Shown one piece after another: positions 27,694 through 36,983 of a DNA stretch of 57,261 bases. Each line of letters starts with the position of its first letter. Within the stretch, counting starts at the first letter, position 1. The position numbers were made by a program, and so were the translations under genes. Location: assembly GCA_015061725.1 (NCBI GenBank), contig SUVX01000019.1:1-57261 (forward strand). The letters run 5' to 3'. This stretch comes from Lentisphaerota bacterium. Lineage in GTDB: Bacteria; Verrucomicrobiota; Lentisphaeria; Victivallales; Victivallaceae. Under the pieces are notes generated by a model. The model had not been told where the DNA came from. It saw nothing but the letters and a program-made list of their open reading frames with translations, and searched no databases.

Positions 27694-28551
27694 TCAGTCT
27701 TCTTTTAAAAAATTCAGTTGACTTCTTAAAAATGTTCTCTGCCGCCGGGCAAACTGCCAGGTGGCAGTTTTTATTTTATCAACCAGAGTTGCAAAGTCAA
27801 ATTCTCCGGCAAAATGGCGGTGTATCAGGCTGTATCCCAACGCCTGATAGGCGGTGGGACTTGACATCAAGCCATTCTCAAACGCCGCTTTTGCCTCATC
27901 CAGCCAGCCTGAGGCAAACATGATATCACAGCGGCGGTTGATACGTTCTTTCAATACATCGCTTTCAGGCATAATGAAAATGCTTTTCACACCGGAGAAA
28001 CGGCAACGTTCAGGTTTTCCTGACTGCAGTTCAATAATGGATTTTCCGGCAAGCAGACGCACCTCCAATGCCCTTATCAGGCGGCGGCGGCAGCTTTTCC
28101 AGCGTTCAAAGGCGGCAGGGTCCAACTCCGCCATGCGCTTGTGCAGTTCGATTTCACCGTTGGAGGAATCGTAAAGCAAATCCAGTTCGCGGCGCAATTC
28201 AGGATCGGCGGGCAGATCATCCAGACCGCCGAAAAGTGCTTTCAGATAAAATCCTGTTCCACCGGCAACGACGGGAATTTTACCGCGGCTGCGGATATCG
28301 GCAATGGCTTTTTCGGCAAGTTCGCAAAAGGTGAATACTTCTGCACGGACAGAAAAATCCCAGATCCCGACCAAATGATGCGGTACACGCGCCCGTTCTT
28401 GCAAAGTGGGCTGAGCTGTTCCGATTTCAATGCCTTTATATAACTGCATTGAGTCAACAGAGACGATTTCTCCGCCGAGACGTTCCGCCTCCTTGAGCGC
28501 AAGCGCACTCTTTCCGGAGGCGGTCGGACCGGTTATAACAAGGATTTCCAT
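27694..28551 (-). CDS. miaA: tRNA dimethylallyltransferase MiaA
   Basis: 285 residues. It transfers the dimethylallyl group from DMAPP to A37 of tRNAs reading UNN codons. The P-loop ITGPTASGKSALA is at 6-18, followed by VSVDSMQLYKGIEIGTAQP, PHHLVGI and GGTGFYLKALFGG, then RRLIRALEV. All are family landmarks. The protein is slightly short, and the C-terminal insertion domain is compact but present (ASGWLDEAKAAFENGL, AYQALGY). It lies 10 bases after the M55 peptidase gene at the end of a GH28 operon, an unusual place for a tRNA modification gene; it may have its own promoter. Confidence 0.95.
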   Translation of the reverse strand: MEILVITGPTASGKSALALKEAERLGGEIVSVDSMQLYKGIEIGTAQPTLQERARVPHHLVGIWDFSVRAEVFTFCELAEKAIADIRSRGKIPVVAGGTGFYLKALFGGLDDLPADPELRRELDLLYDSSNGEIELHKRMAELDPAAFERWKSCRRRLIRALEVRLLAGKSIIELQSGKPERCRFSGVKSIFIMPESDVLKERINRRCDIMFASGWLDEAKAAFENGLMSSPTAYQALGYSLIHRHFAGEFDFATLVDKIKTATWQFARRQRTFLRSQLNFLKED

Positions 28552-28561
28552 ATTCTGTTAA

Positions 28562-29392
28562 TTATATACGTTCAGGATAAGTGAATCCCGGCTCCAAATC
28601 TTCGCTGTCAAAGAAACTCCAGGGCATCGTCTTTTCGCATTTCAAAAATGCTTCATTGACAGTATCAGCGGTCACGCGTTCATGAATCAACTCAAGCGGC
28701 GGCGCATGGCTGTCGGAGTCAAACAACCCCAAAGTCACCGGTCCCTGAATCTTATAGGGAGCAATCTCTTTTCTGCGGGCAAGTCCGGCTTTGGCTTTCT
28801 GATAAATCAGTTCGCAGGCGGCGGCGGGAATCATGGAACACGCCTGATAAGGAGAAAGAGCTTCTTTGACGACAGCCGTTTCAATCTGCGGGATTTTCTC
28901 AAGAAATTCTGCAGAAATCCTGTCGTCTCCGGACATCATCACGGCAGGAACACCGAAGTCTCCGGCAATAGCACAAGCCATGGTGCCTTCGCTCAAATAG
29001 AATTCTCCGTGATTGATTTCCCATTTACTGTGGGGAATGATCGCTTTGGGAGTAGCTCCCATCGCGTGCATTCCAATCAGAAGCATGGCATCAAAACTTG
29101 AATCCAGCAGCGGCATCCAATGGGGACCGCTGCAGTTGCGTCCGTGAATGATGCGGCAGCGGGGATCAAGTTCTTCGAACAGAATATTGTATCCCGAACC
29201 GTGACTGTCATTGACGACAACTTCATCAGCCCCGGAATCAAATGCCGCACGGACAGCGGCATTGACTTCAGCAGTCAGCAATTTATACATGCGGTGACGG
29301 TGACGGATCGCTTCATAGTTGGGATTCTTACGGTCTTCCCGGAAACAGAATCCGGCAACACCCTCAATATCAGTTTGGATATAAACTTTCAC
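28562..29392 (-). CDS. dppA: M55 family D-aminopeptidase (DppA-like)
   Basis: 276 residues, cytosolic. KVYIQTDIEGVAGF at the N-terminus carries the D-x-E zinc-binding pair of DppA. ADEVVVNDSHGSGYN holds the conserved histidine, and LLIGMHAMGAT supplies another histidine ligand. DppA enzymes form a decamer that hydrolyses peptides with D-amino acids, such as those from peptidoglycan. The gene begins 1 base after the GH28 gene ends. A role in handling peptidoglycan or a modified glycopeptide is possible from context but unproven. Confidence 0.88.
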   Translation of the reverse strand: MKVYIQTDIEGVAGFCFREDRKNPNYEAIRHRHRMYKLLTAEVNAAVRAAFDSGADEVVVNDSHGSGYNILFEELDPRCRIIHGRNCSGPHWMPLLDSSFDAMLLIGMHAMGATPKAIIPHSKWEINHGEFYLSEGTMACAIAGDFGVPAVMMSGDDRISAEFLEKIPQIETAVVKEALSPYQACSMIPAAACELIYQKAKAGLARRKEIAPYKIQGPVTLGLFDSDSHAPPLELIHERVTADTVNEAFLKCEKTMPWSFFDSEDLEPGFTYPERI

Positions 29393-29393
29393 T

Positions 29394-30632
29394 TTATTTA
29401 TACTCCTCTGTTATTTTCACATTTTCAAGTTCAAGATCCGGCACGTTGTAAACCGTCAGGGGTTCTTTCATATATCCCCTGCCCCAGATGTTCGGCATGG
29501 CAACCGGCTCAGCATCTTTATAAACATCTTTGAAACGGCAGACGTCCATGCGGATATTTTCCAAACGGATACCGCTCACGGATTTGCCCCCGATGAATGA
29601 GGCATCAACGGCTTCAATGAACATATCCCCCAAAAGAACGTTGCGGATATATCCCTCAAGTTCAGGGAGCATATCCTCATCCTCAGTCCAGTTCCAGAGT
29701 TTGAACGCCTGACGGACATTGCGCATAATCATTCCGCGAACGATGATATTTTCTATTTTAGCCCCTTTGTAAATGCCGGTATAAGGCATGCGTCCGCGAT
29801 TGGGCAGAATGGCAAGGACATCAAATCCGATATTGGTATCACGGATGATGTTATCCGTAAAAATCACATCGCGGATAGCGCCGTCGCCCTCGTATCCCAG
29901 ACGGACACCGCAGCAGAGACTGCTCAAAGTGTTTCCTGAAATATGGATTCTTTCACAGGGTTTATCCATTCCGATTGCCGCGTTATCGCTTTTGAGGGCA
30001 ATCGCATCATCTCCAGCTTCAATCAGACAGTTGGTGATCCGGACATCGGAACAGCTTGAAATATCCAAGCCGTCGGTATTGGGTCCCCTGCGGATATTTT
30101 TAATGCAAATGGAATCAATTTCAAGCTGATCGCATCCCAGCGCCCAGACGGTAAATGCGCCGGAGTCGTGAAGTTTCACGTTTTTGATACGGATATTACG
30201 CGCTTTGAAAAGAATCATAAGTGAGGGGTGCAGCGTGGTGGGGTCATAAATTCCCCCCTTGAAAAATCCCGTCTGCGGGTCACGCTCCACTGTGTCGGGT
30301 GCGCCGTCGTATCCGGGCCAGAAGATGTGTCCTCTTCCGTCAATCGTCCCCTCGCCCTCGATGGTGACATTTTCGACATCAAAAAGCGCAAGGAAACAGT
30401 ATTTCCACAACGGACCGCGTTGGACAACGCAGGTACTGTCAATGTGTTCATCAATCGTTTCGGGTGCAACCAATACTGCCCCCTTCTGCAAATGCAGTGT
30501 CATATTGCTCTTGAGCCGGGCGGAACCATACGCCCAGCTGCCCGGGGGGACGATCAATGTGCCGTATTCGGGAACGGCATTCACGGCATCCTGTAAAGAA
30601 GTAAAATCAGTCAAAAGAACAGTATCGGACAT
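29394..30632 (-). CDS. GH28-family protein, copy A (putative catalytic-site change)
   Basis: 412 residues, a right-handed parallel beta-helix of the polygalacturonase family. Motifs: NTDGLDISSC (NTD), EAGDDAIALKS (DD). Where the other copy has SSHCCAIRLG, this one has SSLCCGVRLG, losing the histidine expected in the GHG region of GH28. No signal peptide is visible, so it would act in the cytosol on imported oligosaccharides or be inactive. The ATG at 30632 (MSDTVLLTDF) is preferred to the one at 30641 because GGAG is 10 bases before it; it lies 1 base after the stop of copy B. The two copies share most of their sequence, including KSVSGIRLENIRM and WGRGYMKEPLTVYN. Confidence 0.85.
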   Translation of the reverse strand: MSDTVLLTDFTSLQDAVNAVPEYGTLIVPPGSWAYGSARLKSNMTLHLQKGAVLVAPETIDEHIDSTCVVQRGPLWKYCFLALFDVENVTIEGEGTIDGRGHIFWPGYDGAPDTVERDPQTGFFKGGIYDPTTLHPSLMILFKARNIRIKNVKLHDSGAFTVWALGCDQLEIDSICIKNIRRGPNTDGLDISSCSDVRITNCLIEAGDDAIALKSDNAAIGMDKPCERIHISGNTLSSLCCGVRLGYEGDGAIRDVIFTDNIIRDTNIGFDVLAILPNRGRMPYTGIYKGAKIENIIVRGMIMRNVRQAFKLWNWTEDEDMLPELEGYIRNVLLGDMFIEAVDASFIGGKSVSGIRLENIRMDVCRFKDVYKDAEPVAMPNIWGRGYMKEPLTVYNVPDLELENVKITEEYK

Positions 30633-30633
30633 T

Positions 30634-31869
30634 TTACACATACTCCTCTGTTATTACGACATTGACCATTTCAAGATCAGGGATATTGTAAACAGTCAAC
30701 GGTTCTTTCATATATCCCCTGCCCCAGACAGTCGGCAACGCCACCGGCTCAGCATCTTTATAAGCATTTTTAAAACGGGCAACATGCATACGGATATTTT
30801 CAAGACGGATACCGCTCACGGATTTTCCGCCGATAAATGAGGCATCAACCGCTTCAATCTGCATATCCGCAAGAAGAACATTGCGGATGTATCCCTCCAG
30901 CTGCGGCAGAGTATCCGGCACATTCACCCAGTTCCAGAGTTTGATTGCCTGCCGGACATTGCGCATAACCATTCCGCGGACGATGATATTTTCTATTTTT
31001 GCCCCTTTGCGGATACCGAAAGTTTCCATGCGTTCCACTTCAGGCAGATTGGCAAGCATATCCAAGCCGATATTGGCATCGTGGATGATATTGTTTGTCA
31101 TGATCACATCGCGGATGAATCCATCTCCCTCATACCCCAGACGGATGGCGCAGCAATGACTGCTCAAAGTGTTTCCGGATATGTGGATACGCTCACAGGG
31201 CATATTTTCACCCAGAGCGTCAATATCGCTTTTAAGAGCAATGGAATCATCTCCGGCATCCAGACGGCAGTCGGTAATCCAGACATCCTGACAGCAGTCG
31301 ATATCCAATCCGTCGGAGTTGGGACCCCGGCGGATATTCACAAGTTCGATGCTGTCAATCCGCAGATTCCGGCAGCCCATACACCAGACGGTGTACGAGG
31401 CGGATTCCTGAATACGGATATTGCGGATTACAATATTTTCAGACTTGAATGCAATCAGAAGAGACGGACGGGGAAATACCGACTTGTAAACGCCGGGAGA
31501 AAAAAATCCGTTTTCCGGGTCGCGGTACACCGAATTGGGCGCGCCGTCGTAATCGGGCCAGAAAACGTGTCCGTTTCCGTTGAGTGTGCCTTCTCCCTCA
31601 ATCGTCACATTTTGAACATTGAATAAACCGATAAAACACCTTGAAATACCGATTTTGCGCTGAAATCCGGTGTTATCAATATGCTCTTCGACACTTGCAG
31701 GCGCAATCAACTCTGCGCCTTTTGCAAGAAACAGCGTCATATTGCTTTTGAGTTTTGCGCTGCCGCAAGCCCACTTCCCGGGCGGAACGAACAAGGTACC
31801 GAATTCGGGAACAGCATCAACAGCCTCCTGCAAAGAGGAAAAATCTTTCAGGTCAACAGCGTTTTTCAT
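30634..31869 (-). CDS. GH28-family protein, copy B
   Basis: 411 residues, close paralogue of the next gene downstream and evidently a tandem duplication. NSDGLDIDCC replaces the NTD motif with NSD; DAGDDSIALKS keeps the DD pair, and SSHCCAIRLGYEGDG keeps the histidine. There is no signal peptide. GH28 enzymes hydrolyse galacturonan, rhamnogalacturonan or xylogalacturonan; the exact substrate cannot be read here. The start MKNAVDLKDFSSLQEAVDAV lies 14 bases after the pseudopilin stop, so it is cotranscribed with it. Confidence 0.87.
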   Translation of the reverse strand: MKNAVDLKDFSSLQEAVDAVPEFGTLFVPPGKWACGSAKLKSNMTLFLAKGAELIAPASVEEHIDNTGFQRKIGISRCFIGLFNVQNVTIEGEGTLNGNGHVFWPDYDGAPNSVYRDPENGFFSPGVYKSVFPRPSLLIAFKSENIVIRNIRIQESASYTVWCMGCRNLRIDSIELVNIRRGPNSDGLDIDCCQDVWITDCRLDAGDDSIALKSDIDALGENMPCERIHISGNTLSSHCCAIRLGYEGDGFIRDVIMTNNIIHDANIGLDMLANLPEVERMETFGIRKGAKIENIIVRGMVMRNVRQAIKLWNWVNVPDTLPQLEGYIRNVLLADMQIEAVDASFIGGKSVSGIRLENIRMHVARFKNAYKDAEPVALPTVWGRGYMKEPLTVYNIPDLEMVNVVITEEYV

Positions 31870-31883
31870 AAAGACTTCGCTTT

Positions 31884-32570
31884 TTACCAGACACTCATTT
31901 GAATAAAGGCGTTGTCATAAAAGAAGACTTCGTCATTCCCCAGAGCCCCGACATGGCCATCAACAAACACAGAATTGAATTTGGTTCTGCCCTGATGGTG
32001 ACGGGCAAGCATGTGATTTGTATTGTAATTGCTCAAGTAATAGTCCATTGTCAATTTGGTCGGAGAAGCCACCGTATCAGCAGCCATGATCATTCTGGTC
32101 GACTTTTTCACCTTGGGCATGTGGATGGCACTTTTATAGACTTCATTCACCCAGGAACCGTCGGATGCAAAATTGTTGACGGCACGCAGACCATAGGTCA
32201 TGTCATAGCCGCCGTATTCCCATTGACCGGTGGGCAGCTTTTCCTCAAGCGGAGTCATATCTGCCATAACAGAGGGACAACGCAGGACCTTATAGGCAAG
32301 CATTTTATCGTAGACAAGTTTGCCGCCCCAGAAACGACAGGCACCGCTCTTGATATTTGTATTATACCCCGCAGCGGGGATCCAGTCTTTATTGGCATCG
32401 GCGTACATCAGAATGGCTGTTCCGATCTGTTTAAGGTTGTTCTGACAAGTGGAAAAACGCGCCTTTTCCCTTGCCTGCTGCAGTGCAGGCATAAGCATTG
32501 CCGCAAGAATGGCGATAATGGCGATTACAACAAGCAACTCAATAAGAGTGAATTTTTTCAAAGACTTCAT
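31884..32570 (-). CDS. Prepilin-type N-terminal cleavage/methylation protein (pseudopilin-like)
   Basis: 228 residues. A short basic leader MKSLKK is followed by [20 protein letters not shown], the type IV prepilin motif cleaved before Phe, then [21 protein letters not shown]. The C-terminal [14 protein letters not shown] is an H-x11-DG variant of the usual H-x9-DG. GAAGG precedes the ATG at 32570 by 8 bases. It heads the operon with two GH28 proteins, M55 peptidase and miaA. It would be processed by a prepilin peptidase at the inner membrane. Unlike the copy at 20393 its leader is of normal length. Confidence 0.92.
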   Translation of the reverse strand: MKSLKKFTLIELLVVIAIIAILAAMLMPALQQAREKARFSTCQNNLKQIGTAILMYADANKDWIPAAGYNTNIKSGACRFWGGKLVYDKMLAYKVLRCPSVMADMTPLEEKLPTGQWEYGGYDMTYGLRAVNNFASDGSWVNEVYKSAIHMPKVKKSTRMIMAADTVASPTKLTMDYYLSNYNTNHMLARHHQGRTKFNSVFVDGHVGALGNDEVFFYDNAFIQMSVW

Positions 32571-32655
32571 AACAGACACCTTCTTTTGATCAAGAAATAT
32601 TTGCACTACTATCCGGTAAATACCGAAGTTGATAGAAATTGTCGGACGATGTATT

Positions 32656-32683
32656 ACAATAGCATATATTATCAATATTTCAA
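32656..32683 (-). promoter_or_regulatory. Possible promoter of the pseudopilin-GH28 operon
   Basis: Minus strand: TTGAAA (32683-32678), 16-base spacer, TATTGT (32661-32656). The match is weaker than others in the window. Confidence 0.35.
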
Positions 32684-32704
32684 CTTCATCCCCGATATCG
32701 TTTT

Positions 32705-32735
32705 AAAAAAGCAGTAAAAAAAGTCAGATTACTGC
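32705..32735 (-). terminator. Terminator after the large glycosidase-like gene
   Basis: On the minus strand GCAGTAA (32735-32729) pairs with TTACTGC (32717-32711) and is followed by six T. A second hairpin of 12 perfect pairs (32748-32759 with 32767-32778) overlaps the stop codon but has no T run. Confidence 0.7.
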
Positions 32736-32761
32736 CTCCGATTTATTCCGGATGGAAGTTT

Positions 32762-35700
32762 TCAATACTTCCATCCGGCGATGTTGCTGCCCCAGGAACG
32801 TCCGTAATATCTGATGTAGATATCGTTTTTCCCGGTGAGTTCCCTGCTTAATTTGAGCGTTTCAGTTTTGAATTTACGGACTCCTCCGGTCGTTTTCTGC
32901 GGCGGCAGTTTGCCCAAAGGAAACTCCTTACCGTTTTTCATGATGCCGAATTCAAAACTGCAGCCCTGGTAATAAGGAGACACGCCGAAAACCAGCTGGA
33001 CCTCACGGACCCGTTCTTTACCGAAATCGATCTCGCCGTAAGAAATTTTCGCTCCGGGTTCAAATGATCCGATGGCAACGCCGTCAGCGGCTTTATCGCA
33101 ATGGTAGACGCCGGCGGCAAATTTCATGGTGCAGAGTTCGCCTTTTTTGAGCGTGTTTTTCAAATCTTTGCACTCCATGAACATCCGGTCAAAATCTTCG
33201 CCCATATCTTTGAAAGCACCCACCTTTTTCAGCAGTTTCTGAATTTTCACAGCTTCTTTGAATGACCCGTTTACCCGGATCTCGACCTGATAGGGTTTCA
33301 ACGTGAGGAGAGAATCGTTTTTGCAGGGTTCTGCTTGAGCCAGATCCCAGCTGCAGCGGTAGAAACGTCCTTTGCCTTTCAGGAGCGGAATATTTTTCTG
33401 AACCTTTCCGGTGGCGTTGACGAAAATATAAACAGTGTTTCCGCCCAGACGGAAGGAGTTGGAGGATATGACCGGCGTCAACACCGGCTGCGGTTCATAG
33501 AAGCCGCCCCATTTGGCATTCTGCATGGGCATTTGATTGCGGTATTTCAGCGGCGGAAGCATTCTTCCCATATTGAAATAATCAATCAAGCCTTTGCGGA
33601 TATGGACCATCCGTTTGATAAAGAGCCGTTTGAAATCTGCTCTGCCCAGTTCCCAGGGAGCGAAATTGGCGATCCATTCACCGTAAACAAGATTGAATGC
33701 GGCTTTGGCAAAAAATGCTTCAGGATCTCCGTGGGAATCTCTGTCAACTTCCTTGCCGACAAACTGGACCCGTCCGCAATAGATGGACTGCATCACAGGA
33801 ACCAGATCAGGACAGGTCCAGCGCCAGTTGTAGCAGGAGTCATAAATATTGGCGTAGACCTCTGAAAAATCTTCGGTTGAGTGGGAAATATGCGGATATT
33901 TTGCCCTTATGCGTTTCATTAAAGGACGGTATCCCTGCACGGTCCAGACCGAAGGATCATTCAGCAGATGTCCGTGTGCCGGATCAAAACACTGACGGGG
34001 CTGACAGGTTCCGACCTGATCGTGATAAATGGAAAGGAAGCCGAGCCGAACCATCTCATCGCAGATTTTTTCAAGCATTTTGCACCAGCCTTCGGCGCCG
34101 GGACACTCGACCGCAAATTTTCCGGTGGAATACTTGTAAAAAGGAATGGAACCGTCGGCATTTTTAACGGCATATTTTTCGCCGTATTTCTTGTACCGTT
34201 CGCCGCTTTTGCCGTCAGGACCGTCGTTCATCGCCCAGAGAAGGGAGTCGATGTAGACTTGTGATACGATCCCTTTGCCCTTGAACGCTTTGAGTATTTC
34301 AAAAGTCCGGGGCTGGGGATGGAAGAATGAATGGGGCCAGAGACCGAATTTTTTGGGTTCATACCACTGATTGGTATGGATGCACTCAAAGGGTACATCC
34401 AGATATTTACGCAGATACAGCAGCTGTTTATTCATCAGTGCCTGCCGGGCATCCGTTGTGGGGAGTGTTGTGAAAGTGATCGTACCGTTGCGGTAACGCT
34501 CAGGAGTATCTTTGCGGGGAAGATCTTTGATCCAGAAAACGGCTTTTTTCTCAAGGAATTCACGGTAGAGGGAACCGGCTTCGAACCATTCTCCGTCAAA
34601 AAGTCTTAAACGCATGAGGTGATCGGGTTTGTAGCTGTTGCCGCCAGAAATTCCGGCTTTGAAGGGAACGAAGTGTCCCCATTCAATATCAAGACCGTAT
34701 TGATTCCTGCCGGTGACATTGTGCTTTTTGGTCAGACCGTAAGGATCTTCCATGCCAAGATAAACACCCCGGTTCTGAGCGTAATAGGCATCAAACTGCA
34801 TTGTGGCGAACAAGGCGGGATACACGCCTTTCTGTCCGAAACGGAAACGTGATACTGTGGGATTTTTGACCTCGGCTCCGCTCTGGAAGGGGAAGAGCAG
34901 CGTATCGCTGCCCGCTTTGCGGCTCAGGCGGCAGCGGGGAAAGGTGACTTCTTCAAGTATGAAAGCTTTGTCATTGTTATCGACGGCGATGTCGGCAGTC
35001 AATCCGTCTTTACCCAACGTCATGCGGGAACGGACGGTAAGTTCCGGTTTGGAAATGTTCCACGTGACCAGAATGCCGGAATTTTTGTCTGCGGCAACAG
35101 TATATTTGCATTTTTCTGAAGAAATGGTCAAATTTTTTCCCTGAAACCTGCCGATGAGTTCCCAGACGATACCGCCTTTGCGCAGGACTTCTTCTCCGGT
35201 TTTTCTGTCAAACACTGCTTCCAGCGGATGTCCGGTTCCGGGGAGAGGAGAGTAAACACAAGTCATCTGATTACTTTTCAAAACCTTGTAACGTTCGGGC
35301 CGTTTCAGAAATGTATTCAAATCAAGTTTTTTCAGAATGGTTTGAGAAACGGCAGACAGCTTTGAATCTTTGACTACCCGGTCGATTTGAGCCTGATACA
35401 GCGGTTTGTTCCAGAGACGGACTTCTGTGATAACGCCTTTGGCGGCGGCTTTTTCCCAGAGTGTAACGGGAACATTCCGGTCCGCGGCAAGTTCGATCTG
35501 AAATTCAGAAGAACCGCCAAGTTTGCCGTTCAGAAAAAGTTTCTGGATATACTTATATTCCCCCTGGGCGAAGTCAGAATAATATTCCAGCGTATAGACG
35601 ATATTGAACCACTGATTCACAGGAAGTCTGTTTTTCAGCTCCATGGTATGTTTCTGCTGCTGTTTGTCGAAAAGTTCCGCCTGAAGTCTGCCGTTTTTGA

Positions 35701-35947
35701 CTCTAAGCGCAAACTGTCCTTTTTTTTGAGCTAAAACCACATCTTTCAATGCCGTAAGGCGGCAGGAAAAACTTAATGTTATGCTCTTTTGAAACAGGGG
35801 AAGTTTTTCTGTTCCCGGCAGGATGGTTTTTCCGGAAATTTGTTTTTTTGCACTTGAGAAAGGATTGTTTTTCCATTCTCCCTGCGTGATGTTCCCCCGG
35901 CAGAGCAGAGCTGCTGCCAGACAGCATAACAGAAACAGTTTTTTCAT
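32762..35947 (-). CDS. Large secreted glycosidase-like protein (DUF6259-like, LamG-type N-terminus)
   Basis: 1061 residues with a Sec signal (MKKLFLLCCLAAALLCRG); Leu at -1 of the Cys argues against a lipobox. Residues 30-210 resemble a LamG/concanavalin-type fold (LNGKLGGSSEF, ITEVRLWNKPLY). A beta domain follows, then a TIM-barrel-like region at about 480-830: IHTNQWYEP, VSQVYIDSLLW, GFLSIYHDQVG, HSTEDFSEVYANIYD. This looks like DUF6259, a family in glycan-degradation loci. The last 130 residues may be a CBM6-like module. Asp in YHDQ and Glu in STEDF are candidate catalytic acids. It is divergent from an AraC regulator at 36136. Substrate unknown. Confidence 0.65.
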   Translation of the reverse strand: MKKLFLLCCLAAALLCRGNITQGEWKNNPFSSAKKQISGKTILPGTEKLPLFQKSITLSFSCRLTALKDVVLAQKKGQFALRVKNGRLQAELFDKQQQKHTMELKNRLPVNQWFNIVYTLEYYSDFAQGEYKYIQKLFLNGKLGGSSEFQIELAADRNVPVTLWEKAAAKGVITEVRLWNKPLYQAQIDRVVKDSKLSAVSQTILKKLDLNTFLKRPERYKVLKSNQMTCVYSPLPGTGHPLEAVFDRKTGEEVLRKGGIVWELIGRFQGKNLTISSEKCKYTVAADKNSGILVTWNISKPELTVRSRMTLGKDGLTADIAVDNNDKAFILEEVTFPRCRLSRKAGSDTLLFPFQSGAEVKNPTVSRFRFGQKGVYPALFATMQFDAYYAQNRGVYLGMEDPYGLTKKHNVTGRNQYGLDIEWGHFVPFKAGISGGNSYKPDHLMRLRLFDGEWFEAGSLYREFLEKKAVFWIKDLPRKDTPERYRNGTITFTTLPTTDARQALMNKQLLYLRKYLDVPFECIHTNQWYEPKKFGLWPHSFFHPQPRTFEILKAFKGKGIVSQVYIDSLLWAMNDGPDGKSGERYKKYGEKYAVKNADGSIPFYKYSTGKFAVECPGAEGWCKMLEKICDEMVRLGFLSIYHDQVGTCQPRQCFDPAHGHLLNDPSVWTVQGYRPLMKRIRAKYPHISHSTEDFSEVYANIYDSCYNWRWTCPDLVPVMQSIYCGRVQFVGKEVDRDSHGDPEAFFAKAAFNLVYGEWIANFAPWELGRADFKRLFIKRMVHIRKGLIDYFNMGRMLPPLKYRNQMPMQNAKWGGFYEPQPVLTPVISSNSFRLGGNTVYIFVNATGKVQKNIPLLKGKGRFYRCSWDLAQAEPCKNDSLLTLKPYQVEIRVNGSFKEAVKIQKLLKKVGAFKDMGEDFDRMFMECKDLKNTLKKGELCTMKFAAGVYHCDKAADGVAIGSFEPGAKISYGEIDFGKERVREVQLVFGVSPYYQGCSFEFGIMKNGKEFPLGKLPPQKTTGGVRKFKTETLKLSRELTGKNDIYIRYYGRSWGSNIAGWKY

Positions 35948-36016
35948 TTTTATCCCTCCTGTGAAAAATACTTGAATTTTTCTTTTAAATATCAGTTTTT
36001 TATTAAAAATTATTCT

Positions 36017-36024
36017 TTTGATAC
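36017..36024 (-). promoter_or_regulatory. Possible AraC-type site (GTATCAAA)
   Basis: The minus strand reads GTATCAAA here, the same core as the repeats at 22662 and 22686, between a divergent AraC gene and a glycosidase-like gene. One short copy in AT-rich DNA is weak evidence. Confidence 0.3.
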
Positions 36025-36044
36025 ATTGAAAATTATTTTTTTAT

Positions 36045-36073
36045 TTGACACAAAAGCAATATAATGTTAGATT
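36045..36073 (+). promoter_or_regulatory. Promoter of the AraC regulator at 36136
   Basis: TTGACA (36045-36050), 17-base spacer, TAGATT (36068-36073). A TATAAT at 36059-36064 is too close to this -35 box to be its partner. Confidence 0.45.
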
Positions 36074-36135
36074 AAACGTATTGCAATAAATAAAAGTGGT
36101 AAATTTGTAGCAGATGATGGAAGAAAAGTAACATA

Positions 36136-36927
36136 ATGGAAATCCTGAGAGATTACACAATGGGGACCGGGTATCGGGATACCGGATTTTATGTTCGTGG
36201 TACCGGACATTTTATGATCTGTGAACCGGAGTTGGATAAATTTGCCCATTTCGGAGAGATTTTCTGGTGTATTTCCGGAAGCGGCATCTTTCATTATAAC
36301 AATCAAATCTTTTCTCTGCAGCCCGGCTGGGTCTGGTATTATCCGCCCGGTTCTCTGCATCATATCATACCCGATCCCTGTTTTCATTACCGGTGGCTTT
36401 CCATTGACGGTCAGGATTGCGGCAGTCTTTTTAATGCGCTGCGTTTCAAGCCCGGATTGAATCCGGCGGGAGAGTGTCCCGAGGAACTTTTTGCTGAAGT
36501 CAAGTTGAAATTAAGTGATGGTTCCCGGCAATCTCAATTACGGGCGCTTGATGCGGCATTTCAAATTCTGACCCGGGTGATGACTCCGGCAGAAGAACCC
36601 CGTTCAACTGCTGTTCAGGCAAGGAATTTCATGTTGAAAAATTTTGCCGATCCGGAAATTAGTATTTCAACTCTGGCAGAGATGCTGCACATCCACAGAA
36701 TCACGTTGAACAGATTGTTTATATCCTCCTATGGGATTTCTCCCGGCAAATATTTGAATAATATCCGCCTGCAGGAAGGTATCCGCCTGCTTACAGAAAG
36801 CTACATCACGGTCAAAGAGGTCGCCGAACTGTGCGGTTTCACATCCCCCGGATATTTTACCAAGGTTCTTCACAAGCAGACCGGACATACGCCTTTAGAG
36901 TTTCGCCGCAAAAAAGAGACGCTGTAA
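36136..36927 (+). CDS. AraC-family regulator with cupin-type sensor
   Basis: 263 residues. The N-terminal half resembles a cupin sugar-sensing domain (FGEIFWCISGSGIFHYNNQI, QPGWVWYYPPGSLHHI). The C-terminal half has ISISTLAEMLHIHRITLNRLF and VKEVAELCGFTSPGYFTKVLH with the closing GHTPLEFRR. It reads divergently from the large glycosidase-like gene and probably controls it. The ATG at 36136 has a distant GGAAG about 12 bases upstream. A G+C-rich hairpin follows the stop. Confidence 0.9.
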   Translation: MEILRDYTMGTGYRDTGFYVRGTGHFMICEPELDKFAHFGEIFWCISGSGIFHYNNQIFSLQPGWVWYYPPGSLHHIIPDPCFHYRWLSIDGQDCGSLFNALRFKPGLNPAGECPEELFAEVKLKLSDGSRQSQLRALDAAFQILTRVMTPAEEPRSTAVQARNFMLKNFADPEISISTLAEMLHIHRITLNRLFISSYGISPGKYLNNIRLQEGIRLLTESYITVKEVAELCGFTSPGYFTKVLHKQTGHTPLEFRRKKETL

Positions 36928-36950
36928 CTGTCGTCAGCCTTGAAGCTGCT

Positions 36951-36983
36951 CCGTTCCCCGCCTGTGGATCGGGGGCGGAACGG
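36951..36983 (+). terminator. Hairpin after the AraC gene in a 357-base gap
   Basis: CCGTTCC (36951-36957) pairs with GGAACGG (36977-36983), with further imperfect pairing inside. AAAAAG follows, so it is not a classical U-tract terminator on the plus strand. The rest of the gap (36984-37196) shows no gene. Confidence 0.4.
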
